Below are positions 1 through 7,256 of a stretch of 12,409 bases of DNA, in pieces (within the stretch, counting starts at the first letter, position 1; every line of letters starts with the position of its first letter). Under the pieces are notes generated by a model. That model did no database searches and was not told the origin of the DNA. It saw only the letters and a program-made list of their open reading frames with translations. The DNA comes from Gymnopilus junonius (lineage: Eukaryota > Basidiomycota > Agaricomycetes > Agaricales > Galerinaceae), in the NCBI GenBank assembly GCA_015501075.1, contig JADNYJ010000821.1:1-12409 (forward strand), given 5' to 3'. The position numbers and the translations under genes were made by a program.

Positions 1-30
1 TGCTTCGTTGACCTTGTAAACGCCTCCTAG

Positions 31-485
31 GTGCGATGCCAGATTTGTTGGCTATGGCGGAAATAAGGCCGCTTGCTTATTTGAAATGTATCTTTCTGGG
101 ATATCATACTACGTGCTCGCTGATCACTTCATTATTCACCAAAATCACCTGTACGAAGAAATGGCCCGCAAAACTGAAGTAGGTATTTCGACCTGCTGTG
201 ATAATGCTGTGCTGATATACTGGTTGCTTGTTCAGCGCCGCTTCAATAAGAAAATACATTTGGACTTTCGGGAGGAGACTTGTATACGGTGAATAGTATT
301 TCGAGCTTTCGAGCGCTTGGGCTCAATATATAAACAGATATCTGAAGAGATATCACGACAGCGGGTTGTTAGGTTCGGAGGTGGCTGAAAACGCATTGAC
401 GGAATGTAAGAAGCTTAAAACGGTTACGAGATCTTTACCCAAGGCAAGTGCTGAACTTATGATGCGTCAGATGAAATGGAACTGA
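31..485 (+). CDS. 3' end of a LARGE-like (GT49) glycosyltransferase gene, three exons visible
   Basis: Exons read 31-178, 236-288 and 338-485, with a TGA stop at 483-485; about 115 residues are visible and the 5' part lies outside the window. The first exon has GYGGNKAACLFE followed by a YYVLADHF..H..H stretch. This resembles the C-terminal part of the Glyco_transf_49 domain of LARGE-type enzymes, which add sugars to glycans in the Golgi lumen (family knowledge). Splicing removes 179-235 (phase 0) and 289-337 (the CG of one codon joins an A). It restores the frame into a YLKRYHDSG-type tail rich in charged residues. The acceptor at 29-30 (CCTCCTAG) explains the TAA at 17-19, which lies in the upstream intron. 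No in-frame stop is seen in the exons and CG dinucleotides are common, unlike the transposon block to the right. The family call is from motif memory only. Confidence 0.7.
179..235 (+). other. intron, 57 bp
   Basis: The donor is GTAGGT and the acceptor TTGTTCAG, with a CTGAT branch-like motif near 212. Its length is a multiple of three and it contains no stop in frame, so the unspliced frame also stays open. Removing it joins a KTE end to an RRFNKK start, which suits the flanking protein better than the intron translation does. Confidence 0.65.
289..337 (+). other. intron, 49 bp
   Basis: The donor is GTGAAT and the acceptor ATAAACAG. Unspliced reading meets TGA at 290-292. Splicing restores a 49-codon open frame to the stop at 483. 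Confidence 0.7.
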
Positions 486-853
486 CAGTTTTGATTCAGT
501 ACTTCCAAAATATTTCACGACCATGAACGAGAGGCGCTTGTGAGGCACTTTCCTGCGACCCTTGTAGATGAAAATGTATTATGGAATTATTTACAGATGT
601 CGCATCAATATGAGTATGTGAACATTCTGTACATTCCGTAGGGGCAAAGTCTGTCCGCCATTTAATTTTTGGGAATCAAATTTCTAAAACTCATGAGGGT
701 CGCATGAAACCGTTACTTATCAATTATTTGGTTGAAATAGATCTCAAGCAGATGTAAGAGGAAGCCCTCAAACCATTTGGGTGAAATCGCGGACAAAAAT
801 TCCTGCACGAAAACTTGTGGTTGCTTGCCACGGTGCTTTTGTGGACTCCAGGT
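486..853. other. 3' UTR and intergenic DNA, no gene seen
   Basis: This follows the stop of the glycosyltransferase-like gene and runs to the hAT element. It is AT-rich with scattered CG dinucleotides. Open frames crossing 713-1012 on either strand are only partly in this stretch, run into the mobile element and look like no protein. The last 8 bases (846-853) are the left target-site duplication of that element. Confidence 0.6.
846..853 (+). repeat. left 8-bp target-site duplication of the hAT element
   Basis: CTCCAGGT directly abuts the TAGGG terminus and is repeated exactly at 1426-1433 after the other terminus. Confidence 0.85.
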
Positions 854-858
854 TAGGG

Positions 859-889
859 CTGTACGGCCGTACAGTCTACGGCCGTAGAC
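859..889. repeat. two overlapping 16-bp perfect palindromes with a TACGGCCGTA core
   Basis: CTGTACGGCCGTACAG at 859-874 is immediately followed by GTCTACGGCCGTAGAC at 874-889. Both are perfect palindromes sharing the core TACGGCCGTA. A third perfect palindrome with this core lies at 1106-1121 (AAATACGGCCGTATTT). Variants such as TACGGGGCCGTA (1151-1162) and TACGGCTACGG (1403-1413) occur nearby. Confidence 0.85.
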
Positions 890-1105
890 CGTATGGATCT
901 GGAAGCCCGACGGCACGGATACGGGACGGTTTGCTGCCATCCCGTACACCGTTTCTGCGCATTGTGCAGCGCTGAGGCAAACCCCTTTGGGTTTAATTAG
1001 TGTGTAAAACATCTCTTTTTACACAATCATGAATGATTGGAAGGATTTCGTGACCACTTATGGCCCAAAAAGACGCTATAAATGGGTCCCGTAAAAGAGC
1101 CGTAT

Positions 1106-1121
1106 AAATACGGCCGTATTT
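1106..1121. repeat. third TACGGCCGTA palindrome
   Basis: AAATACGGCCGTATTT is a perfect 16-bp palindrome with the same core as the pair at 859-889. Confidence 0.85.
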
Positions 1122-1165
1122 TGAGGCCAAAAAATCCTCGACGGGACGGATACGGGGCCGTATAT

Positions 1166-1377
1166 CACTGCTGGCATTGACCTCTGTTTCTTTGGGAAAC
1201 AGCCCGAAAGAAACACGTCACCTGATTTCTTTTGGGTGTTTCTCCAGAAACCAGTATTCGGCCTTACCTAATTTGGTATGGCCGACCGATGTTTCTCGAG
1301 GAAACAGTAGAAAAAAGTCATATGACGTGTTTCCTAGGTACTGTTTCCTCAAGAAACACTCCTCAGCGCCAGCAGTG
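1166..1377. mobile_element. nested 212-bp palindromic element with CACTG ends
   Basis: The ends are CACTGCTGGC (1166-1175) and its reverse complement (1368-1377), flanked on both sides by TATAT (1161-1165 and 1378-1382). The whole segment is one imperfect palindrome centred at 1271.5. The centre is GGCC..TACC..GGTA..GGCC (1260-1283). Five GTTTC/GAAAC hairpins are placed along it near 1184-1202, 1206-1216 with 1327-1333, 1237-1253, 1290-1306 and 1341-1359. The symmetric ends and flanking direct repeat suggest a small transposon inserted into the hAT element. CACTG ends would fit a CACTA-like (CMC) relative, but TATAT could be a coincidence of AT-rich sequence. Alternatively the palindrome may be an original part of the hAT element. 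Confidence 0.55.
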
Positions 1378-1425
1378 TATATGGTAACCATACAACTGTA
1401 AATACGGCTACGGTGTACAGCCCTA

Positions 1426-1433
1426 CTCCAGGT
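1426..1433 (+). repeat. right 8-bp target-site duplication of the hAT element
   Basis: This is an exact copy of CTCCAGGT at 846-853. Confidence 0.85.
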
Positions 1434-1492
1434 TTTGCAATATTCTGTTCCAAACCTGGCAAAGCTTGGCAAACATGCAGTACATACTATTA

Positions 1493-2027
1493 CTGTTGCA
1501 TTTCATTCAATTCACCACCCCCTGTGACCTGTGACCTGCCCGGCGAAATGCCAGGTTCACCAGGTGGGCTTGGGACCTGTGACCTACCTAAAATTTCACC
1601 AGTCTTACAGAGTTGTGGTGGTGGACTGGTAGTATGTGTCAAAGTAGTTCAATGACTGCTCTAGGCAGTGGTTCGATTCTCACCTGATGTGTTATTTTTC
1701 GACTACTTACGTAGCAATCATCTGTCCGATTTTGGTAGCATGATATCAAACCCAGTTATGAAGACTCGGACATTGACCTCTAAGCCACAAAATACTTAGT
1801 TTAACTAATTACAGTCTCACAACTTTTATTTCTAGTAATTTAAGAATGCCAGAGTGGCAGTTCACCAGTTCTGGGGTGATTTTTGCGATTTTAAGCACAA
1901 AAATGACCAAATTTATTGCCATCAAATGGTTTCGCCACTCAGCCTTGTGACCACGGACAACTGTGACATTTCGCCGATTTTGGAGGGCCTGTGACCCGTG
2001 ACTGGTGAATTGAACGAAATGCAACAG
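1493..2027. mobile_element. 535-bp TIR element flanked by TA
   Basis: The left end, 1493-1516, begins CTGTTGCATTTC and the right end, 2004-2027, is its inverted copy; 23 of 24 positions match, the one difference being A versus G. Both ends are bordered by TA (1491-1492 and 2028-2029), which fits a TA target duplication. Subterminal CCTGTGACC-type repeats occur near both ends (1521-1536, 1574-1583 and 1989-2003). No coding region is visible. The ends resemble those of the element at 2440-2589, so the two belong to one family. TA duplications are typical of Tc1/mariner-type elements, but the superfamily is not proven. Confidence 0.75.
1622..1680 (+). other. tRNA-like stretch with a B-box match
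   Basis: GGTTCGATTCT (1670-1680) matches the pol III B box closely. TGGACTGGTAG (1622-1632) is a loose A-box about 40 bases upstream. The T-arm stem does not pair properly and no anticodon arm can be drawn, so this is not a functional tRNA. It could be a SINE-like or decayed tRNA piece, or chance. Confidence 0.28.
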
Positions 2028-2439
2028 TACTACAGAATGTGTATAGAATTTTACCAAAATATCTGATTATCTTTCAACTGCATGAAGATACAAACACAAG
2101 AACTTGGAGTATGAGGTGAGCCTTCCTGTGAATGGTCCCCCTCAATTCTTAGCTTATTTAGCAGATGAGGATTTCCGCATGGTTTCAGTACCAGATTTTG
2201 ATGGCTGAGTTTGAATAGCCATCCAAGGGCAGGTTCAGCACCAAACTTGAATAGAGGTTTAGGCAGGGTTTAGGTTCAACAAAACAGTAGGAAGTGGTGG
2301 GGTTCAAGGCTGAAATATATTCACCAAACTTTGGCCACTCTTTCAAGCCCATCAAATAGAAAAAAGGTTTACAAGTTCTTTTCTGTGTGACCTCAAGTCT
2401 CAGTGTTTCCTGTCCTGTTAGCAGGTTTCCAAGTACATA
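2028..2439. other. AT-rich DNA without recognisable genes
   Basis: This separates the two TA-flanked elements. The minus-strand open frame across part of it resembles no protein I know and runs into the next element's terminal repeat. CG dinucleotides are rare. Confidence 0.5.
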
Positions 2440-2589
2440 CTGTACCATTTCAATCAATTCACTGGGCACGTGACTTTTTGAGGTTTTTGAAAAATCTCAG
2501 AAAATCAGATAAATTGAGAAAAAAATAAATCCGAGGTCTCCCAAAATTGGGTGTGACCTGTGACCAGTGAATTGATTGAAATGGTACAG
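2440..2589. mobile_element. 150-bp MITE with perfect 26-bp terminal inverted repeats and TA flanks
   Basis: The left terminus (2440-2465, beginning CTGTACCATTTC) and the right terminus (2564-2589) are perfect reverse complements over 26 bp. TA lies directly outside both ends (2438-2439 and 2590-2591). Just inside the right TIR is GTGACCTGTGACC (2553-2565), the same subterminal motif as in the 535-bp element. The interior is only about 100 bp and non-coding. The perfect TIRs suggest it is younger than the larger relative. Confidence 0.82.
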
Positions 2590-3136
2590 TACTTCTTTTT
2601 TAGGCTTCAGTGTCATTCAGTTTTCATAGATCAAGATGATAGAAAAAATGCTGTAAGGCAGCTAAGGCTGGTGCCCTAAGCATGTGCCTGTGATGATGTG
2701 TGATAGATTAGATACATGCCTAGAGGCCAGATAGTAGCCATCAGTTTGTACTTGTTTACTGTTACCTACTAAGGCAGTGACTCTGCCTTATTTGGAATAT
2801 AATTAACCTTTGTCCTGTTCTCCCATCTGTCTGTGCTCTCTTACCCTGCCTGAGGGTTTTCTTCCTCTAACCTTGCTGGATAAGCACCCAGATATCTGCT
2901 TCCCAGTCATGGGTGACATGATCTCTCTGCCTAGAGTTACAAGGCTGTCTCAGGAGTTGTTCTACTTAGGTAGCTGCTCCTCCCTCTTTCTGGAGGTTGA
3001 TGTGCTCTCCAGCTGCTCCCTCCTTTCCCCTTAGGTCAGATGCACCTTCAGGTAGCTCCCTTTGGGATGCCAGCCTCTGCACTGAAGTCCTGTGACTGCC
3101 AAGGATCACACCCCCTTCCTCTTGTACCTGCTAAAT
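2590..3136. other. no gene seen; pyrimidine-rich DNA
   Basis: The plus strand is unusually CT-rich from about 2810 to 3060. The forward open frame at 2810-3034 looks like low-complexity composition, not a protein. Part of this may be 3' flank of the minus-strand PHD-finger gene that stops at 3137. Confidence 0.45.
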
Positions 3137-3650
3137 CTAGAAGTATATTCCCATGCTCCTGACTGGTCTGACTCCTTGCACCTTCTGCTGCTTCTTCTGC
3201 TTTGCTTTGTTCAGTACCACTCTAAATCCTGCATTCCTCCTGCAATCATTGTCACAGAACCAAGCATTCTTTGGTTTCTCAAAAAGGCCTCGGCATGTAA
3301 TATGATACTGAAGCAATAAATAAATTTTTTTTGTTGTCTTTTACTGAAAGGAAAGGTAAAACTTACCACAAATTTACATCGAGGACCACTGCACCACATG
3401 AGATCAGCATCCTCAATAGCCATCTCACAGCCAGAATTGTCACACACCACAGAGTTATCATCACAGAAATGTCAAAGTGTTGAAAATGCACCTTCTTCAT
3501 ACCTCATGCCATGGTCAGTGAGTTCAGTTAGGGAGGAAGCACTGCATTTGGAAATTTTTTGGTGAGATGCAACTGAGTGGCTATGTAAATGATGTCATTC
3601 ACATGGCAAAGTCCTCTAAAGGTGGTCATGTGCCCTCTTCCATGATCACA
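3137..3650 (-). pseudogene. decayed minus-strand gene ending in a split PHD-like zinc finger
   Basis: Read on the minus strand, one exon ends at 3367 with a VCDNSGCEMAIEDADLMWCSGPRC stretch (C..C and C..C pairs). A 59-bp intron follows (donor GTAAGT at 3366-3361, acceptor CAG ending at 3308). The last exon, 3307-3137, begins YHITCRGL and contains WFCDNDC. Together they give the Cys4-His-Cys3 spacing of a PHD-like finger. A lysine/glutamine-rich basic tail follows, ending in TAG at 3139-3137. Upstream, about 3650-3470, a second frame reads as protein (TTFRGLCHVNDIIYIATQ and onward) but is broken by TAA and TGA. A one-base shift near 3462 joins it to the finger. PHD fingers usually bind histone tails in the nucleus. 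I do not recognise the host protein; it may be a transposon accessory gene. The 5' end is not defined. Confidence 0.6.
3308..3366 (-). other. intron, 59 bp, splitting the PHD-like finger
   Basis: The minus-strand donor GTAAGT (3366-3361) and an acceptor reading TTGCTTCAG join a KFV codon set to YHITC in phase 0. The join supplies the His-Cys pair missing from the upstream exon. Confidence 0.7.
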
Positions 3651-3654
3651 CATA

Positions 3655-4184
3655 GTCAATAGACATATTCTCACTATATTCTGACCATTCTAATCCCCTA
3701 CAACTGCCAAAATCATTAAAAATAAGTTCATTTATAAGTCAAGTAAGTTACACATTTAAGGTGTCCTGACCCACACCCCCCTCCCAAGATTGTGTTGCTC
3801 AGCAAATGCTGACATACCCCTTGGTGCTCACCTTTGTTGATTGTGTGCTGGTGTGGGAAGAGCTGGTTCAAAAGCACTGACTTTGAGCCAGCTCTTCCCA
3901 CACCCTTAATTCTAAATAAATATAGACTGGATTCTCTTACTGCTTGTGAAGTTGTGCTTGTGATTTACAGAGCATTGTTAAGTCCAAAAGTATGGCCCTT
4001 AAGACCTATTTGTTCCATATTAAGACTGTGAACAGTATCAAAAGCCTTTAAAATAGAGAATACTATGTATATACTGTCAAGAAAATATATAACACTGGAT
4101 GGTGTCTGCTTTAAGACAGGGAGCACTATGGAGCAAGCACTGGATGCTATAGAATACTATGATGCTATGGGGTGCTAGCTGAGA
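3655..4184. other. no gene seen; AT-rich, contains one strong hairpin
   Basis: No convincing reading frame is seen on either strand. The one clear structure is the inverted repeat at 3850-3904. The right border is the start of the copia 5' LTR. Confidence 0.5.
3850..3904. repeat. short strong hairpin, 23-bp arms, 9-nt loop
   Basis: The arm at 3850-3872 begins GGTGTGGGAAGAGCTGG and the arm at 3882-3904 is its reverse complement at 22 of 23 positions. The one difference still pairs as G-U in RNA. The loop is AGCACTGAC. No target duplication is seen, so it may be a foldback remnant or a hairpin-RNA precursor. Confidence 0.88.
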
Positions 4185-4402
4185 TGTTGGGATAATCAGG
4201 TGATCAGCCAACATGTGACATGCTTAATGGTGCTTATTTATTCCTTTGCATATTCAATATTCTTACTCATCACCATGGTACTTTCTAGCACTTAGAAATT
4301 TGTGGAATTATCTAGTAAATAAGTACATAGGTATATAGACTGTCCAGAGGACAGTTGAGTAATTTTACCAATTCATATCAATTAATTATGCTGCACTCAA
4401 TA
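4185..4402 (+). repeat. probable 5' LTR of the copia element, 218 bp
   Basis: It starts TGTTGGGATAA and ends CACTCAATA directly before the primer-binding site. The terminal TGTTG pairs with CAATA as an imperfect short inverted repeat, with one transition from CAACA. A TATATA-like box lies at 4332-4337 and a hairpin CTGTCC-AGA-GGACAG at 4340-4354. The start is inferred from the typical TGTTGG terminus, since no second LTR is available for comparison. Confidence 0.6.
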
Positions 4403-4418
4403 GATTATGGGCCCCAGC
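4403..4418 (+). promoter_or_regulatory. primer-binding site for a half initiator-tRNA-Met primer
   Basis: GATTATGGGCCCCAGC directly follows the LTR. Except for one extra C and one G-to-A difference, it is complementary to the anticodon arm of eukaryotic initiator tRNA-Met (…CUGGGCCCAUAACC…). Drosophila copia and some relatives prime from an internally cut initiator tRNA in this way (established knowledge). Confidence 0.72.
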
Positions 4419-4500
4419 CATAACTAATTAACAAAGAAACAACTCGACTTACTCTGCTAGGCAGCCCCACTCACTCTCATCCTATTTTTAACTTGTCAAC

Positions 4501-5336
4501 ATGCTGGAAGAAGCTTTGTATACATCGGGCTCTTACGAATGGAATTGCTGAAGGCCGACAATTGGTTACCATGGAAGCGATGTATGCTTGCAGTATTATG
4601 TGACCTTGGATTGGAGAAATATGTCTTAGAAGACATTCCAAAATCAGCCGATGGAACAAGCACCTTGGATCAGGTGTCTATACAGGAAAGATGGAATTTA
4701 GAGGACTTGAAGGCCAGGACATGGATAGAATTGGCATTAGGTGACTCAGAAATGATTCACATCAGTGACACCATGACAGCATGTGACATGTGGAAACAAG
4801 GAATCAAAGGGCCATTTAGGCATACTTGCCACTCAAAGAGCACTTTACCATGCCACTGCCGAAGAAGGATTTAATATGGTGGATCATGTATCTAATCTAT
4901 GAAAGCTACAGGAGGAACTACATACTATGGGTAACCTCATTTTGGATGAAGATTTCATCATGATCTTGATCACATCACTTCCGGAATCTTGGGATAATTA
5001 TACCTCATCTTATCTTGGATCAAGTGGCAACAAACTGGAGTTGAAATCACATGAGCTAGTCATGATATTATTAGAAGAGGATCGGCAGCATAAAGGCCAG
5101 ACTGTGGACATGGCTACTACCCTACAAGCAAAGAAGAAGGGAAAATGGAAGCCAAGTGCTAAATCAGACAATTCAGACAAGGAGTGCTATAATTGTCACA
5201 AGAAAGGTCACCTCTCCAAGGACTGTTGGGCCAAAGGAGGAGGACATAAGGGTCAAGGACCCAAAGAAAGGTGAGGACCGAACCAGAACAAGGCAAACCA
5301 GGTACAAGAAGTCAATCAAACCTTAAATGAAAGGGC
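4501..5336 (+). pseudogene. gag: copia Gag region with CCHC zinc knuckle
   Basis: Gag packages the element's RNA into virus-like particles. The likely start is ATG 4501, since LYTSGSY in that frame continues as RMELLKADNW after a one-base shift near 4536. The frame shifts back near 4805 and then stays open to the protease, except for TGA at 4900-4902 and 5272-5274. ADNWLPWKR near the start is the usual Gag N-terminal motif of basidiomycete copia elements. A knuckle with C-x2-C-x4-H-x4-C spacing (CYNCHKKGHLSKDC) lies at 5185-5226 and binds RNA. Several cysteines or tryptophans stand where relatives have arginine, as expected from CGT/CGG decay. Confidence 0.88.
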
Positions 5337-5739
5337 ATACATGGCACACACACCCAGAAATTTCTCTTCAGAAATTGGCAAATATGATTGGCTAAAGGAT
5401 TCTGGCACTACCTCACCAATTTGCAATATCCATAATGCATTTATTGAATTCCATCCTGGACATGAAGAAATAACTGGCTTCAGAGGAGCCAAAACCATTG
5501 CAAAAGGCCGAGGAACCATGGCAGTCAACTTTGATGTTGATGGAACTATTTTTACACACAAACTTTCAGACACACTATATGTCCCCGAGGCCAAGAACTG
5601 TCTATTTTCAGATGGGAAATTTTTGCAAGCAGGAGGAACAATTCTCAAGCAAGAAAATGGGTGTATATTGAAGGACAAAAATGGAATTGTCATTGGGAAA
5701 GGAACATTAGTTGGGAACCTCTTCAAACTCCATGCCTGA
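5337..5739 (+). pseudogene. copia aspartic protease domain
   Basis: The DSG catalytic motif sits in WLKDSGTTSPICN; the aspartate codon is 5398-5400. The domain would cleave the Gag-Pol polyprotein. It continues in the same frame as the zinc knuckle, with no separate gene start needed. The stretch ends at TGA 5737-5739, after which the integrase N-terminus continues in the same frame. The position after TTS is proline where relatives commonly have histidine. Confidence 0.87.
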
Positions 5740-6635
5740 GCAGTCATACTGGACCAAGAATGCACTAATATTGCAACCACACCAAAAATATCTTGGGATC
5801 AATGGCATCGGAGATTCAGACACATCTCGATCAAAGCACTGCATGTCTTAATTTGGACAATCTGGTAGAAGGCCTATTAATAGACAAATCCAGTATCCCT
5901 TCACACTTCACACACATGTGAGGCTTGCATACAGGCAAAGCAAGCACATAGGGCATACCCAAAGGAAGCAGAACATTGTGCAGAATTACCAGGAGAGAGA
6001 GTCATGTCTGATGTATGGGGACCCACACCCATTGAATCAATTGGACATCAAAGATACTATGTTTCTTTCATTGATGATTGCACCTGGCATGGACATGTTC
6101 TATTTTTATGGAACAAGGGAGAAGCCGAGGCTAAAGCAGAAGGACATGTGGAGTGGATTGAGTGGCAAACTGGGCAGTGTGTGAAATGGATCCAGATGGA
6201 TAATGGAAAGAAATTAATCAATCAGAAATTAAAGGACTGGGCACTTCACAAAGGGATAACAATTGAAGCAACAGCACCTTATTCACCATTGCAAAATGGA
6301 GTTGCAGAAAGATTTAATCAGACTCTATTGGAACTAGCAAGGGCAATGATGATTGAAAAAGGAATGCCAGCATTTTTGTGGGATGAAGCAATTGCACATG
6401 CAAATTATCTACAGAATTGGGCACCTACCCATGCATTGGAGGACAAAACCCCTTATGAAGCCTTCAAAGGAAAGAAGCCAGACATTTCCCACTTATGAGA
6501 ATGAGGCAGTGACGTGTGGATCTTGGATGAATCCCAAAATAGAACAAAGTTACAACCAAAATTGAGGAAGATGAAGCTAATGGGATTCAATGACGGATCA
6601 AAAGCAGTCCATTACTATGACACATGCACCCGGAC
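5740..6635 (+). pseudogene. copia integrase: HHCC zinc domain and DDE core
   Basis: The N-terminal zinc-binding HHCC domain is visible as WHRRFRH near 5803-5823 and CEAC at 5917-5928. Two compensating indels (about 5848 and about 5905) scramble the residues between them. The DDE core follows: D in SDVWGP (6010-6012), D in MDNGK (6199-6201) and E in GVAERFN (6307-6309). The last two are 35 residues apart, matching the classic D-D(35)-E. TGA codons at 6496-6498 and 6502-6504 interrupt the downstream PDISHL region. The frame shifts once more near 6633. Integrase inserts the element's cDNA into chromosomes; all three catalytic residues survive, but the frame is broken. Confidence 0.92.
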
Positions 6636-7256
6636 GTCAAGGTCTCATGGAATTTTACCTTTAATAAAAATGAGGAGCCAAAGGAATGGCAAGGTCCAAC
6701 CAAATTACCAGGTTTGTGAGCTGAGGGGGAGATTTTGGACAATTCACCTCAGCAAACCCCTTTGGAAAATAACCAGAAACAGGAAAATCAACCTGTTACA
6801 CCTGATGGACAGCAAACAATACCTCAAAACCAAAGAAATTTATGTGATAGGACCAAACAAATTGATTACAAACTCCTTGTGAATCCCAGCTCTCACATTC
6901 CTGCACCACAATTTATTGAACCGGAGATCTCCAGACCTACAGAATCATCAAAAGCTAAATCAACAGCTAAGGAATGAGCCAATGTAGCCATCAGCCAATC
7001 ATTTGATGAACTATTTATGAAGGGAGAATTATCATTGATGGCTTCTGAACCAGATTTACCAAAGAACCCTGAAGAAGCACTTGCAGGAAAAGAAGCAGCT
7101 GATTGGAAGGCTGCTATGGATGAAGAACATAGAACTTTGCAGCAGATGGGAACATGGCAAATTGCTGAATTACCTCCAGACCATAAAGCAATGTGTTGCC
7201 AATGGGTATTTACCAAGAAGCATGACAAAAATGGCAAATTAATTAAATTCAAGGCA
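6636..7256 (+). pseudogene. copia integrase-RT linker and start of the RT domain
   Basis: One frame runs from about 6636 into the RT, broken only by TGA at 6717-6719 and 6975-6977. The first part is the glutamine/proline/asparagine-rich linker typical of copia Pol. The end (W..AMDEE...L...GTW, then QWVFTKKHDKNGKL) is the conserved start of the Ty1/copia RT domain (RVT_2). The next stop, TGA 7257-7259, falls in the KA-stop-LVAQGF motif, where relatives carry arginine. Confidence 0.9.

Larger units (their letters stand above)
854..1425. mobile_element. non-autonomous hAT-type transposon (MITE-like), 572 bp
   Basis: The ends are perfect 11-bp terminal inverted repeats: TAGGGCTGTAC at 854-864 and its reverse complement at 1415-1425. 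They are flanked by a perfect 8-bp direct repeat, CTCCAGGT, at 846-853 and 1426-1433. An 8-bp target duplication with ends of the TAGGG type is the hallmark of the hAT superfamily (established knowledge). No transposase frame is present, so it would depend on an autonomous relative. The subterminal region carries repeated TACGGCCGTA palindromes, as is common for transposase-binding regions in hAT elements. The interior holds a nested palindromic element at 1166-1377; without it and one copy of TATAT the element would be about 355 bp. Confidence 0.85.

Noticed and set aside
713..1012. Minus-strand 99-codon open frame, and a plus-strand frame at 781-975
   Set aside because: Both run across the end of the hAT element; their YGR-like repeats only reflect the TACGGCCGTA palindromes.
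1177..1472. Pair of similar open frames on opposite strands
   Set aside because: They resemble each other because the underlying DNA is a palindrome; no protein similarity is seen.
1809..2057. Minus-strand 82-codon frame
   Set aside because: It lies in a TIR element and includes the translated terminal repeat.
2185..2469. Minus-strand 94-codon frame
   Set aside because: It has no recognisable motif and begins inside the 150-bp MITE's terminal repeat.
2810..3034. Plus-strand 74-codon leucine/serine-rich frame
   Set aside because: Its composition follows from CT-rich DNA; no domain or intron logic supports it.
5316..5780. Minus-strand 154-codon frame
   Set aside because: It is antisense to the copia protease, which has clear motifs on the plus strand.
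5918..6184. Plus-strand frame overlapping the integrase
   Set aside because: It is a different frame from the one carrying the HHCC and DDE residues.
6893..7252. Minus-strand 119-codon frame
   Set aside because: It is antisense to the start of the RT domain.
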